NCBI GenBank assembly: GCA_030150505.1
Contig: JASLFS010000070.1
Span: 1 to 18,584, forward strand
Length of the DNA: 18,584 bases
Reading direction: 5' to 3'
Source: Vitreoscilla sp.
GTDB lineage: Bacteria; Pseudomonadota; Gammaproteobacteria; Burkholderiales; Neisseriaceae
This document shows positions 7,852 to 15,290 of this stretch, piece after piece. The stretch's first letter is position 1. Every line of letters begins with the position of its first letter. Both the position numbers and the translations under genes were made by a program. The notes beneath the pieces are model-generated. The model did not search any database and was not told the origin of the DNA. It saw only the letters and a program-made list of their open reading frames with translations.

Positions 7852-7857
7852 TATAAT
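7852..7857 (+). promoter_or_regulatory. Consensus -10 box for the TetR regulator gene
   Basis: Exact TATAAT, 86 bp before the regulator start codon. The -35 position is weak (AAACCA region). The palindrome TTGCATGCAA at 7878-7887 would lie just downstream of the predicted transcription start, a position suited to autorepression. Confidence 0.4.
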
Positions 7858-7943
7858 ATTACAAATTACTTAGTCATTTGCATGCAATGTAATTGCTAAT
7901 CATTTATATGTCAAATAAATTATATTTAGAAACAAGATAAATC

Positions 7944-8567
7944 ATGCCCAACTCATCATCCACCCCAAAAGGAAAAAAACGCACAGAAGCTATTATTCAA
8001 GCTGCTCAAGAAGTTTTTATTGAAAATGGCTATGCCGCAACTACTATTGGCATGATAATTGATCGCTCTGGTGGTTCTCGTTCAACCATCTACGAAGCAT
8101 TTGGAAATAAAGAAGGTTTGTTTTCAGAAGTGATTAATACTATGGTTGGTGAAATCTTTGATACCATGAAAATTAAAGAACATGACGAAAGTTTATATGG
8201 GGTTCTTTGTTATTATGGCGAGCGATTCTTGCGCGCTGTTCTGCATCCAAAAACCATTGGCTTATTTCGCCTAGTCGTTTCAGAATCTTTACATTCTCCC
8301 GAAGTAGGCATTTGCTTCTATCAAGAAGGTCCTAGCAAATGTTATCAAGCATTATTAAACAAACTATATACGCTGCCTGAACTACAAAACTTTTCCAATA
8401 AAAAATTAAGAATGTGTGTCCATCAATACTTAGAAATGTTAAAAGGGCATTTATTTTTAAAAGCAGTGTGCTTACCCAACATTGAAATAACAGATCATGA
8501 TATTCAAGAATCGCTTCAAGCTGCTTTAGATATTACCTTGCCTTATCTGCAAAGCAAGGTAACCTAA
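7944..8567 (+). CDS. TetR/AcrR-family transcriptional regulator
   Basis: 207 residues. Residues about 13-60 form a TetR-type helix-turn-helix: EAIIQAAQEVFIENGYAATTI, then the recognition helix region SRSTIYEAFGNKEGLF. The rest is a helical ligand/dimer domain, with SLYGVLCYYGERFLRAVLHP and FRLVVSESLHSPEVG resembling the AefR-like C-terminal class. The ligand is unknown. It is transcribed away from the DASS transporter gene, which is its most likely target besides itself; this is inference from position only. The gene ends 5 bp before the convergent def stop. No good ribosome site is seen before the ATG at 7944; AAGATAA is the nearest purine-rich word. Confidence 0.88.
   Translation: MPNSSSTPKGKKRTEAIIQAAQEVFIENGYAATTIGMIIDRSGGSRSTIYEAFGNKEGLFSEVINTMVGEIFDTMKIKEHDESLYGVLCYYGERFLRAVLHPKTIGLFRLVVSESLHSPEVGICFYQEGPSKCYQALLNKLYTLPELQNFSNKKLRMCVHQYLEMLKGHLFLKAVCLPNIEITDHDIQESLQAALDITLPYLQSKVT
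8533..8562. terminator. Possible hairpin at the convergent end of the TetR gene and def
   Basis: TTACCTTGC (8533-8541) and GCAAGGTAA (8554-8562) form a perfect 9-bp inverted repeat with a 12-base loop, inside the last codons of the regulator. Neither strand has a T-run right after it, so it is not a textbook intrinsic terminator. It is nevertheless the only strong hairpin between these convergent genes. Confidence 0.35.
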
Positions 8568-8572
8568 AAAAA

Positions 8573-9085
8573 CTAATGCGCTCTTGATTCAAGTTTATAC
8601 TGCTTCATTAGTTTTGCCTCAAGGCGTTGGCGTTTTAATGGAGATAGATAATCAACATATAGCTTGCCCACTAAATGATCCATTTCATGCTGGATACAAA
8701 TAGCCAACAAACCTTCCGCATTTAGTTCAAACTCTTCACCATGCTCATTTTGTGCTTTTACCCTAACCTGCTCGGCTCTTTCAACCATAGCACGCTGTCC
8801 AGGAACAGATAAGCAGCCTTCTGGGTTCTCCATGCAGCCTACTGTTTCAATAATTTCAGGATTAATTAATACATAAGGCTGGTTTCGCTCTTCAGATATA
8901 TCAATGACCACCAACCGAATATGCTGATCAACCTGAGTGGCTGCCAATCCAACCCCATCTTCGCTATACATCGTTTCAAACATATCAGCAACCAATTGCT
9001 GAATTTCAGGAGTAAACTGCTCAATGGGTTTTGCAATTGTACGCAAACGCTTATCTGGGTAACGCAATACTTGTAATATAGCCAC
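8573..9085 (-). CDS. def: Peptide deformylase
   Basis: 170 residues, standard for a type I bacterial peptide deformylase, the metalloenzyme that removes the formyl group from new proteins at the ribosome. All three signature motifs are intact: GVGLAATQ (44-51), EGCLS (89-93, metal ligand C91) and QHEMDH (132-137, ligands H133 and H137, catalytic E134). The C-terminal LVGKLYVDYLSPLK matches the E. coli enzyme. The start is GTG (9083-9085) with TAGGT upstream. It is not followed by fmt as in many proteobacteria; it sits 64 bp after elaA, perhaps as the last gene of the clpS-clpA-elaA run. A weak CCAA/TTGG hairpin lies in that gap. Confidence 0.96.
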   Translation of the reverse strand: MAILQVLRYPDKRLRTIAKPIEQFTPEIQQLVADMFETMYSEDGVGLAATQVDQHIRLVVIDISEERNQPYVLINPEIIETVGCMENPEGCLSVPGQRAMVERAEQVRVKAQNEHGEEFELNAEGLLAICIQHEMDHLVGKLYVDYLSPLKRQRLEAKLMKQYKLESRAH

Positions 9086-9149
9086 AAATCTACCTATTAA
9101 TTAAAATAAACCAACAATATTGGATAATCTTAAAATTATAAATCAAGTA

Positions 9150-9614
9150 TTACGGTTTATGATTAAATTTTTTAATCATATCAATATGCGCAATAGAATC
9201 TTCATTATAAACATCAGATACCGCTTCAAATCCTAGCTGCTTATAAAACCCTTCTAAATAAGCTTGCGCACCGATTTGAATATTTTCCGATCCGAACTCT
9301 TTCTCAATCATAGCAAAAGCTTCTAACAATAAAGCTTTCGCCAATCCATGCCGACGATAATCCTCATGCACCAAAACTCGACCAATTGAAACCTCAGGGT
9401 AGCTCAACCCATGAGGCAATACTCGCAAATAAGCTACTGTTTTTTGTTGGTCATTTTCATACCACAAATGCCAGCATTGTTGATCTTTATAATCTAAATC
9501 CTGATACAAACAAGCCTGTTCCAAAACAAATACTTCAGTACGAAGCTGTAAAATATCATAAATTTGTTGCGCACTAAGCTCTTCAAATCGATAACACTGG
9601 AAATGAAATTTCAT
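9150..9614 (-). CDS. elaA: ElaA-type GNAT N-acetyltransferase
   Basis: 154 residues (E. coli ElaA is 153). The N-terminal signature LRTEVFVLEQACLYQDLD at about 24-41 is diagnostic of the ElaA group. The acetyl-CoA binding motif IGRVLVHEDYRRHGLAKALL covers about 77-96, with the pyrophosphate loop RRHGLA at 87-92. The C-terminal GAQAYLEGFYKQLGF (115-129) completes the GNAT fold. The natural substrate of ElaA is not firmly known. The ATG at 9612-9614 has TAGGAT 7 bases upstream, and only 37 bp separate it from the clpA stop, so co-transcription with clpSA is likely. Confidence 0.9.
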   Translation of the reverse strand: MKFHFQCYRFEELSAQQIYDILQLRTEVFVLEQACLYQDLDYKDQQCWHLWYENDQQKTVAYLRVLPHGLSYPEVSIGRVLVHEDYRRHGLAKALLLEAFAMIEKEFGSENIQIGAQAYLEGFYKQLGFEAVSDVYNEDSIAHIDMIKKFNHKP

Positions 9615-9651
9615 GTTTTTATCCTAAAGTCATTGCGCATAATGAATGATT

Positions 9652-11934
9652 TTATAATTTCACGGTCGATTCAAGTTCCTCTAAAACCGTTTTTTCTATA
9701 TTTAATTGAACTTGCTCTTGCCCATCAATATCAACAGTAACCTCACCACCATTGATCAAATCACCAAACAATAATTCATCTGCCAACGCACGGCGAATCG
9801 TATTTTGAATTAAACGATGAATGGGTCTTGCGCCCATAACAGGGTCAAAACCTTTATCGGATAAATATTGCTTTAATGCATTTGTAAATTGAATATGAAC
9901 ATTTTGCTCTTGTAATTGAATTTCCAATTGCAATAAAAACTTATCCACCACTTTAGAAACAATAGTTTTATCCAAACCAGAAAATGGCACAATCGCATCA
10001 AGGCGATTTCGAAACTCAGGCGAAAACGTTTTCTTAATTGCATGAAGCTCATCACCTTGCACACGCCCGCTGACAAACCCTACTGGCGATTTACTTAACT
10101 CTTGCGCACCAGCATTCGTTGTCATAATAATAATGACATTTCTAAAATCTGCCGAACGTCCATTATTATCAGTTAATGTACCGTTATCCATTACTTGCAA
10201 TAAAATATTAAAAATATCTGGATGTGCTTTTTCAATTTCATCCAATAACAAAACTGAAAAAGGCTGCTTACTAATCGCTTCCGTTAACAATCCGCCTTGC
10301 TCAAAACCAACATAACCTGGAGGAGAACCAATTAACCGAGCTACAGCATGCTGTTCCATGTATTCTGACATATCAAAACGAATCATCGGTAAGCCCATTA
10401 AAAGTGCCAATTGCTTAGCCACTTCTGTTTTACCCACACCCGTTGGCCCAGAAAATAAGAAACTACCAATCGGCTTTTCTGGCATTCCCAAACCAGCTCG
10501 AGCTTGTTTAATAGCCTGAACCAAAACATCAATGGCTTCATTCTGACCAAAAACAACCAATTCCAAATCTCGTTTTAATGTTCTTAAACGCTCTTTATCA
10601 TCTTTTGAAATGGAAACTTCAGGAATTCTTGCCATTTGAGCAATCATTGCCTCAACATTTTTAGCCTCAATCACCGAACTGCGTTTTGCTAATGGCAATA
10701 ACTTTTGCGCAGCACCAACCTCATCTAATACATCAATCGCCTTATCAGGTAAAAAACGCTCATTAATATATTTAACCGACAACTCAACCGCTGCTCTTAA
10801 TGCCTCATTCGCATATTTAACCTGATGGAAACTCTCAAATTTATCTTTCAAGCCACCCATAATAGCAATCGCCTGCTCAACACTAGGCTCTGCAACATCT
10901 ACTTTTTGGAAACGTCGATTTAATGCATGATCTTTTTCAAAAGTATGACGGTATTCTTGATAAGTTGTGGCGCCAATACAGCGCAATTGTCCTCTAGCTA
11001 AAGCAGGCTTTAATAAATTAGAAGCATCTAAAGTCCCACCTGAAACACTACCCGCACCAATAATGGTATGAATTTCATCAATAAATAAAATAGCGTTTTC
11101 AACTTCCATCAAAGCATTAATGATGGCTTTTATTCTTGACTCGAAATCACCACGGTACTTAGTTCCGGCTAATAACGAACCAATATCCAATGAGTAAACT
11201 ACCGCATTCTGTATAACCTCGGGAACATCACCGTGTTCAATACGATAAGCCAACCCCTCAGCCAATGCCGTTTTACCTACACCAGCCTCACCCACCAACA
11301 ATGGATTATTTTTCCGGCGACGGCACAATGTTTGCATCATCCGAGCCAATTCTTTATCTCGCCCAATCAATGGATCAATTCGGCCAGCTTTAACTTCTTC
11401 ATTTAAATTAACAGTATATTGTTTTAAAGCACCTTCTAAAGTCGCATCAGAGCTAGCAGTAGAATCGCTCTCAGCACTAACAGTCTCTTCAGAGGCACAA
11501 TCATAAGCATTCTTTGCCAAATAGCGAATAATAAACAAACGCGTAATGCCTTGTTGATTCAAATAATAATAAGCATGGCTCTCTTGCTCAGCACAAATTT
11601 CCACCAAAACATCAGCGCCATTCACCTCTTGCTTATCTGCTGCTTGGGCATGAATCATCGAACGCTGCAAAACACGCTGAAAACCAAATGTGGGCTGCAC
11701 ATTATCACTATCTGCATCATCCTCTAGCAAAAGTGGTGTATTTTCAGCAATACTTTCTATTAATTGTTGACTCAATAAATTCAAATCAACATTACAACCT
11801 AACAATACTTTTTTGGCATATTGATTATCAATCAATGCTAACAACAAATGTTCTAAGCCAATAAACTCATGGCGATTTTGTCGTGCATAGGCATATGCCT
11901 GCTGTAACGACTGCTCTAATGATTGAGTAATCAT
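9652..11934 (-). CDS. clpA: ATP-dependent Clp protease ATP-binding subunit ClpA
   Basis: 760 residues (E. coli ClpA is 758). It forms hexamers that unfold substrates and feed them to ClpP in the cytoplasm. The N-terminal double Clp repeat covers about 1-140 (adaptor ClpS docking). AAA module 1 has GEAGVGKT at 215-222 and LFIDEI at 283-288. AAA module 2 has GPTGVGKT at 496-503 and LLLDE at 562-566. The ClpP-docking tripeptide is VGF (618-620), corresponding to IGL in E. coli. The linker at about 145-165 is acidic and serine-rich. No clpP gene lies in the window. The start codon overlaps the clpS stop as ATGA, so translation is coupled. Confidence 0.97.
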   Translation of the reverse strand: MITQSLEQSLQQAYAYARQNRHEFIGLEHLLLALIDNQYAKKVLLGCNVDLNLLSQQLIESIAENTPLLLEDDADSDNVQPTFGFQRVLQRSMIHAQAADKQEVNGADVLVEICAEQESHAYYYLNQQGITRLFIIRYLAKNAYDCASEETVSAESDSTASSDATLEGALKQYTVNLNEEVKAGRIDPLIGRDKELARMMQTLCRRRKNNPLLVGEAGVGKTALAEGLAYRIEHGDVPEVIQNAVVYSLDIGSLLAGTKYRGDFESRIKAIINALMEVENAILFIDEIHTIIGAGSVSGGTLDASNLLKPALARGQLRCIGATTYQEYRHTFEKDHALNRRFQKVDVAEPSVEQAIAIMGGLKDKFESFHQVKYANEALRAAVELSVKYINERFLPDKAIDVLDEVGAAQKLLPLAKRSSVIEAKNVEAMIAQMARIPEVSISKDDKERLRTLKRDLELVVFGQNEAIDVLVQAIKQARAGLGMPEKPIGSFLFSGPTGVGKTEVAKQLALLMGLPMIRFDMSEYMEQHAVARLIGSPPGYVGFEQGGLLTEAISKQPFSVLLLDEIEKAHPDIFNILLQVMDNGTLTDNNGRSADFRNVIIIMTTNAGAQELSKSPVGFVSGRVQGDELHAIKKTFSPEFRNRLDAIVPFSGLDKTIVSKVVDKFLLQLEIQLQEQNVHIQFTNALKQYLSDKGFDPVMGARPIHRLIQNTIRRALADELLFGDLINGGEVTVDIDGQEQVQLNIEKTVLEELESTVKL

Positions 11935-12251
11935 GTCAGCTCCTCAATAACGCATTGCAATGGATATTCTTCTTGTTCAGAAAACTCATCAACTTGTGCT
12001 TGTTTTGTCATAGCAATATCCAAGGTATATGTTCCACAAATACCTTTTCCTTCATGATGGATTAACATCATGGTATGAAATGCCTTCTCCGCGGAAAATG
12101 CAAAAATTTCTTGTAAAACTTGAATTACGAAATCCATTGGCGTGTAATCATCATTAATTAAGTAAACATGGTAACGCTTTGGTGCTTTAACTTCACCATG
12201 ACTCTCTTTAATACCAATTTCATATTCTTGATTGGGCATCATTTGCGCCAT
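11931..12251 (-). CDS. clpS: ATP-dependent Clp protease adaptor ClpS (N-recognin)
   Basis: The adaptor that delivers N-end-rule substrates to ClpA. I prefer the ATG at 12249-12251, which gives 106 residues like E. coli ClpS and has AAGG 10 bases upstream. The GTG at 12258-12260 would add three residues but sits only one base after AAGG. The binding-pocket residues are visible: N33, D34, D35, T37, M39 (LINDDYTPMDFV) and H65 (MMLIHHEGKGICG). The C-terminal VDEFSEQEEYPLQCVIEE matches the family. It overlaps clpA by four bases and is divergent from the cold-shock gene, an arrangement like clpS/cspD in E. coli. Confidence 0.95.
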   Translation of the reverse strand: MAQMMPNQEYEIGIKESHGEVKAPKRYHVYLINDDYTPMDFVIQVLQEIFAFSAEKAFHTMMLIHHEGKGICGTYTLDIAMTKQAQVDEFSEQEEYPLQCVIEELT

Positions 12252-12326
12252 ATTCTTCACACCTTACTAAATTACAACGGAATATTGTGTTATTTTAGAG
12301 TCATTTCAACAAAAAAGACAATTTTT

Positions 12327-12371
12327 ATGAATCAACACTTGACGCGCTTATCTAACACAGGTAAAACGTAA
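12327..12371 (+). CDS. Possible 14-codon leader peptide upstream of the cold-shock gene
   Basis: ATG 12327 to TAA 12371 encodes MNQHLTRLSNTGKT. Its end overlaps the left arms of the structured leader (12353-12379), so a ribosome here could favour one leader fold over another. Only a weak purine-rich word (AAAAGA) precedes it. If the csp promoter is the TTGACG at 12339, this frame is not transcribed at all. Speculative. Confidence 0.15.
   Translation: MNQHLTRLSNTGKT
12339..12367 (+). promoter_or_regulatory. Candidate sigma-70 promoter of the csp gene
   Basis: TTGACG (12339-12344) and TAAAAC (12362-12367) are separated by 17 bases. The -35 box matches five of six positions and the -10 box four of six. 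Transcription would start near 12374, leaving a leader of about 95 bases. A start farther upstream is equally possible and would include the whole hairpin. Confidence 0.4.
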
Positions 12372-12444
12372 TCACTAGGCGCAAATTTGATTCTACATTT
12401 TTCGAAATGCTTTATCAAAACTGTGTTACCTAGTATTACGTTTT
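12353..12444 (+). promoter_or_regulatory. Structured leader of the csp mRNA with mutually exclusive folds
   Basis: AAAACGTAAT (12363-12372) pairs with ATTACGTTTT (12435-12444), and ACTAGG (12374-12379) pairs with CCTAGT (12429-12434): 16 bp with one bulged C. Nested inside are TTTGAT (12386-12391) with ATCAAA (12414-12419), and an apical CATTT-TTCG-AAATG hairpin (12396-12409). The large stem is followed by TATTTTT. An alternative helix TAACACAG (12353-12360) with CTGTGTTA (12421-12428) crosses the main stem and cannot easily coexist with it. Cold-shock mRNAs of other bacteria carry structured thermosensing leaders; this sequence is not one I recognise. Confidence 0.55.
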
Positions 12445-12468
12445 TATTTTTGAATTATAGGATGTTTC

Positions 12469-12672
12469 ATGGCAACAGGTATTGTTAAGTGGTTTAACGA
12501 CGCAAAAGGTTTTGGTTTCATTACTCCAGATGAAGGTGGTGAAGATTTATTTGCGCATTTCTCTGCTATCAACATGAATGGCTTTAAAACCTTAAAAGAA
12601 GGTCAACGCGTTTCATTTGAAGTAACTGAAGGCCCTAAAGGCAAACAAGCGTCAAATATTCAAGCCGCTTAA
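12469..12672 (+). CDS. Cold-shock domain protein (CspA family)
   Basis: 67 residues, a single cold-shock domain that binds single-stranded RNA and DNA. RNP1 is KGFGFI (13-18) and RNP2 is DLFAHF (26-31), with the usual MATGIVKWFN start and VSFEVTEGPKGKQASNIQ end. AGGAT stands 6 bases before the ATG. It is placed divergently from clpS, where E. coli has cspD, but the short length and CspA-like sequence do not allow a firm paralogue name. The long structured leader suggests post-transcriptional control. It is followed by a strong terminator. Confidence 0.95.
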   Translation: MATGIVKWFNDAKGFGFITPDEGGEDLFAHFSAINMNGFKTLKEGQRVSFEVTEGPKGKQASNIQAA

Positions 12673-12698
12673 TATTTAGTTATTCGAACTAGAATTCC

Positions 12699-12733
12699 AG
12701 CTGTAATGGTTATCCATTACAGCTTTTATTTTG
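12699..12733 (+). terminator. Intrinsic terminator of the csp gene
   Basis: AGCTGTAATGG (12699-12709), loop TTAT, CCATTACAGCT (12714-12724): a perfect 11-bp stem followed by TTTATTTTG. Confidence 0.93.
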
Positions 12734-12834
12734 TCTAAACAATAAAATAACCAACCAACCCATTTACTTTTTGCTAAATACCATCAAAACAGCTACCATC
12801 TTAATCATAAAATCTGTTCGCAAATACTGGTCAT

Positions 12835-13308
12835 ATGAAATTTACTGCTGTTTATCCAAGCCCAATAGGCACTTTACATTGTGTGATTGAAAATAATACT
12901 TGCGTAGAAGTTTTACTACCCTTCGCATCAATAGATAATATCAGCCATTTACCAGCGCAAACCTTACCCCATGAATTAAAATTGCAACTGGATCAATATT
13001 TCTCAGGCACTTTGGTTAAGCCTTTTACTTTGCTAAGCACCCCTCAAGGAACTGATTTCCAGCAACGAGTCTGGCAAGCCATTTATCAAATTCCTTACGG
13101 TGAAACACGTACTTATTCTGATTTAGCCAAAGCATTACAATCTCATCCAAGAGCTATTGGTCAGGCATGTGGCAAAAATCCCATTCCTATTTTAATCCCT
13201 TGTCACCGTGTTATTGCCAAAAATGGCTTAGGTGGTTTCGCCTTAAGTACAGAAACTTCAAATACATCCATTAAAACTGCATTATTGCGTTTAGAAGGTG
13301 CTTTATAA
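12835..13308 (+). CDS. ogt: Methylated-DNA--protein-cysteine methyltransferase (Ogt/MGMT)
   Basis: 157 residues. It is a suicide enzyme that moves the alkyl group from O6-methylguanine (and O4-methylthymine) in DNA to its own cysteine. The active-site motif is IPCHRVI with C123. The DNA-binding helix contains R106 (SHPRAIGQACGKNP), the usual arginine finger. The N-terminal ribonuclease-like domain is short and there is no Ada N-terminal domain, so this is the constitutive Ogt type. GLGGFAL follows the active site as in the family. Upstream pairing to 16S rRNA is poor. The TAA is directly followed by the xerD ATG with no gap: first gene of a tight repair/recombination run. Confidence 0.94.
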   Translation: MKFTAVYPSPIGTLHCVIENNTCVEVLLPFASIDNISHLPAQTLPHELKLQLDQYFSGTLVKPFTLLSTPQGTDFQQRVWQAIYQIPYGETRTYSDLAKALQSHPRAIGQACGKNPIPILIPCHRVIAKNGLGGFALSTETSNTSIKTALLRLEGAL

Positions 13309-14202
13309 ATGCGTAGCTCTTTTTTATCACAAGCAGATTTAATTGATCATTTTCTGGAACATTTATGGCTACAAGAGCGTTTATCTGAAAACACCTTAGC
13401 AAGCTATAAAAGAGATTTAAATAAAGTATCAACAAGATTAGAACAACTTGGGTATTTTTTTCTGGACACCGATGATATTAATTTAGCTAGCGCTATTTTT
13501 GTCGAAACAGAAAAACCCAGCTCTCAATCTAGAACGCTATCAGCTTGCCGACGTTTATATCAATATTTAATAGAATCCCAATATATCACCACGAATCCAG
13601 TGGAGTTTTTAAAAGCACCTAAAAAAGCACAATACCTACCTAGCTATATTAGCGAAGAGCAAGTTGAGGCGTTACTAACCGCTCCTGATCAGTCTAGCAC
13701 CCATGGATTGCGTGATTATGCCTTATTGGAAGTAATGTACGCCACAGGAATGCGAGTAAGCGAAGCAGTCAAAATACGCATTAATGAAATTGATTTACAA
13801 CGAGGAGTAATAGCAACAATAGGTAAAGGCGATAAACAACGCTTAGTTCCCTTAGGTGAGCAAGCTTGCCAAGCGGTTATTGAGTATTTTAACCATGCTC
13901 GTCCGGTTTTGCTAAATAACCAGGCATGTGATTATTTGTTTGTTAGCCAAAAAAAAGGCGGCATGACTAGGCAACTGGCTTGGATGATTGTAAAACGCTA
14001 CGCAAAAGAAACACACATTCAAAACATTAGTCCCCACTCTTTACGACATGCTTTTGCCACTCATTTGGTTAACCATGGCGCTGACTTACGCGTTGTACAG
14101 ATGCTTTTGGGACATGCTGACATTAGCACCACACAAATTTACACGCATGTGGCCAATGAACGTTTAAAACAAATCGTTTTAGAACACCACCCGCGCGCTT
14201 AA
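13309..14202 (+). CDS. xerD: Site-specific tyrosine recombinase XerD
   Basis: 297 residues (E. coli XerD 298). With XerC it resolves chromosome dimers at dif during division. The N-terminal SAM-like core-binding domain covers about 8-90. The catalytic residues are R149 (ATGMRVSE), K173 (GKGDKQR), H243 and R246 (HSLRHAFA), H269 (LLGHADISTT) and nucleophile Y278 (IYTHVANERL). The C-terminal HHPRA ending is typical of XerD rather than XerC. Its ATG abuts the ogt stop, and dinB begins one base after its own stop. No dif site was identified in the window. Confidence 0.95.
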   Translation: MRSSFLSQADLIDHFLEHLWLQERLSENTLASYKRDLNKVSTRLEQLGYFFLDTDDINLASAIFVETEKPSSQSRTLSACRRLYQYLIESQYITTNPVEFLKAPKKAQYLPSYISEEQVEALLTAPDQSSTHGLRDYALLEVMYATGMRVSEAVKIRINEIDLQRGVIATIGKGDKQRLVPLGEQACQAVIEYFNHARPVLLNNQACDYLFVSQKKGGMTRQLAWMIVKRYAKETHIQNISPHSLRHAFATHLVNHGADLRVVQMLLGHADISTTQIYTHVANERLKQIVLEHHPRA

Positions 14203-14203
14203 T

Positions 14204-15289
14204 ATGAAAACTCGAAAAATCATCCACATCGACATGGATGCTTTTTATGCATCGGTTGAACTCAAGAAACGCCCAGACTTAGCTAACCAACCAGTTGTCG
14301 TAGCTTGGGAAGGCTTACGCTCAGTAATTTGTGCCGCTTCATATCCAGCAAGAAAATATGGCTTGCGCTCAGCCATGTCTGTTACCAAAGCAAAACAGCT
14401 TTGCCCACATGCTATTTTTATACCTCCGCACTTTGACGAATATCGAGCCATTTCAAAACAAATTAGACAGATATTTCAGCGCTACACCGATTTAATTGAA
14501 CCACTTTCATTAGATGAGGCCTATTTAGATGTCACTGAAAACAAAATCAACATGCCAAGCGCTACTTGGCTAGCAGAAAAAATTCGTCAAGATATTGTGG
14601 ATGAAACCGGTTTAACAGCTTCTGCTGGTATTGCTCCTAATAAATTTCTTGCTAAAATTGCCTCTGACTGGAATAAGCCCAATGGACAGTTTGTTATTTC
14701 ACCACAAGATGTCGCCACTTTTATACCCAGCATTCCTTTGGCTAAAATCCCTGGTGTTGGACAAAAAACATTGCAGAAAATGGACAAAATTGGTTTAAAA
14801 ACCATCGCAGATATTCAACCATTAAGTTCTGGCGAATTAAATCATTATTTTGGGCGCTATGGTTATCGGCTCTATGACTTAGCCAGAGGCATTGATCATC
14901 GTCAAGTCGATAATAGCCAAGATTACCAACAAATATCCACGGAAGTAACTTTTGAAACAGATTTGTCTCTAGATGACTTATCATTACCACTAAAATCACT
15001 TTGCCAAAGTTTATGGCAACAAGCGCAGCGTAAAGATATTTGGGGTAAAACCATTACATTAAAGGTCAAAACAACCCAGTTTCAAACTTTAACGCGCTCA
15101 CTTTCCTTTGATAGCGCGCTAGAAACTGAAGATGATTTATTGTATGCGGCACAAATTTTATTAACCCGTCTCAATGAACCTCAAGAAACCCTTTTTCGAT
15201 TACTGGGAATTGGCCTTAGTCAGCTCCAAACATTGCCAGAAATAAAACAACAATTAAATTTGGATTTATTTGCGTACCAAGAAAACTAA
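14204..15289 (+). CDS. dinB: DNA polymerase IV (Y-family, DinB)
   Basis: 361 residues (E. coli 351). Error-prone polymerase that extends across damaged or misaligned primer ends. Catalytic acidic residues are D10 (HIDMDAFYASVE), D104 and E105 (SLDEAYLDVT). Y15 aligns with the steric-gate residue F13 of E. coli. LTASAGIAPNKFLAKIASDWNKPNGQ and the IPGVGQKT helix-hairpin-helix are clear. The C-terminus holds QLNLDLF (350-356), a good match to the extended beta-clamp-binding motif. Only one base separates it from xerD and it has no ribosome site of its own, so translation probably depends on coupling. Confidence 0.96.
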   Translation: MKTRKIIHIDMDAFYASVELKKRPDLANQPVVVAWEGLRSVICAASYPARKYGLRSAMSVTKAKQLCPHAIFIPPHFDEYRAISKQIRQIFQRYTDLIEPLSLDEAYLDVTENKINMPSATWLAEKIRQDIVDETGLTASAGIAPNKFLAKIASDWNKPNGQFVISPQDVATFIPSIPLAKIPGVGQKTLQKMDKIGLKTIADIQPLSSGELNHYFGRYGYRLYDLARGIDHRQVDNSQDYQQISTEVTFETDLSLDDLSLPLKSLCQSLWQQAQRKDIWGKTITLKVKTTQFQTLTRSLSFDSALETEDDLLYAAQILLTRLNEPQETLFRLLGIGLSQLQTLPEIKQQLNLDLFAYQEN

Positions 15290-15290
15290 A

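Larger units (their letters stand above)
7553..7943. other. Divergent promoter region between transporter and TetR regulator
   Basis: 391 bp without a gene, strongly AT-rich. It contains a Fur-like sequence (7704-7722), a short dyad CTAAT-TTT-ATTAG (7674-7686), a 6-3-6 palindrome (7791-7805), a consensus -10 box (7852-7857) facing the regulator, and a 10-bp palindrome (7878-7887). Confidence 0.6.

Noticed and set aside
8866..9087. Alternative minus-strand frame within def
   Set aside because: Shadow of the deformylase gene; its product has no features, while the def frame keeps all catalytic motifs.
9117..9121. CCAA/TTGG mini-hairpin between elaA and def as a terminator
   Set aside because: Only 4 bp of stem; insufficient to separate the genes into different transcripts.
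12258..12260. GTG as the clpS start (three residues longer)
   Set aside because: Only one base after the AAGG word; the ATG at 12249-12251 has workable spacing and gives the usual ClpS length.
13309..14202. Tyrosine recombinase as mark of an integron or mobile island
   Set aside because: The sequence is the housekeeping XerD with the HHPRA ending, embedded in a chromosomal operon; no attachment-site repeats or cargo are present, and the tRNA-Cys is 8.5 kb away.
15270..15290. TTG start for the NnrD gene, overlapping dinB
   Set aside because: The ATG at 15291 repeats the one-base-gap pattern of the xerD-dinB junction and the extra residues are basic filler from the dinB end.
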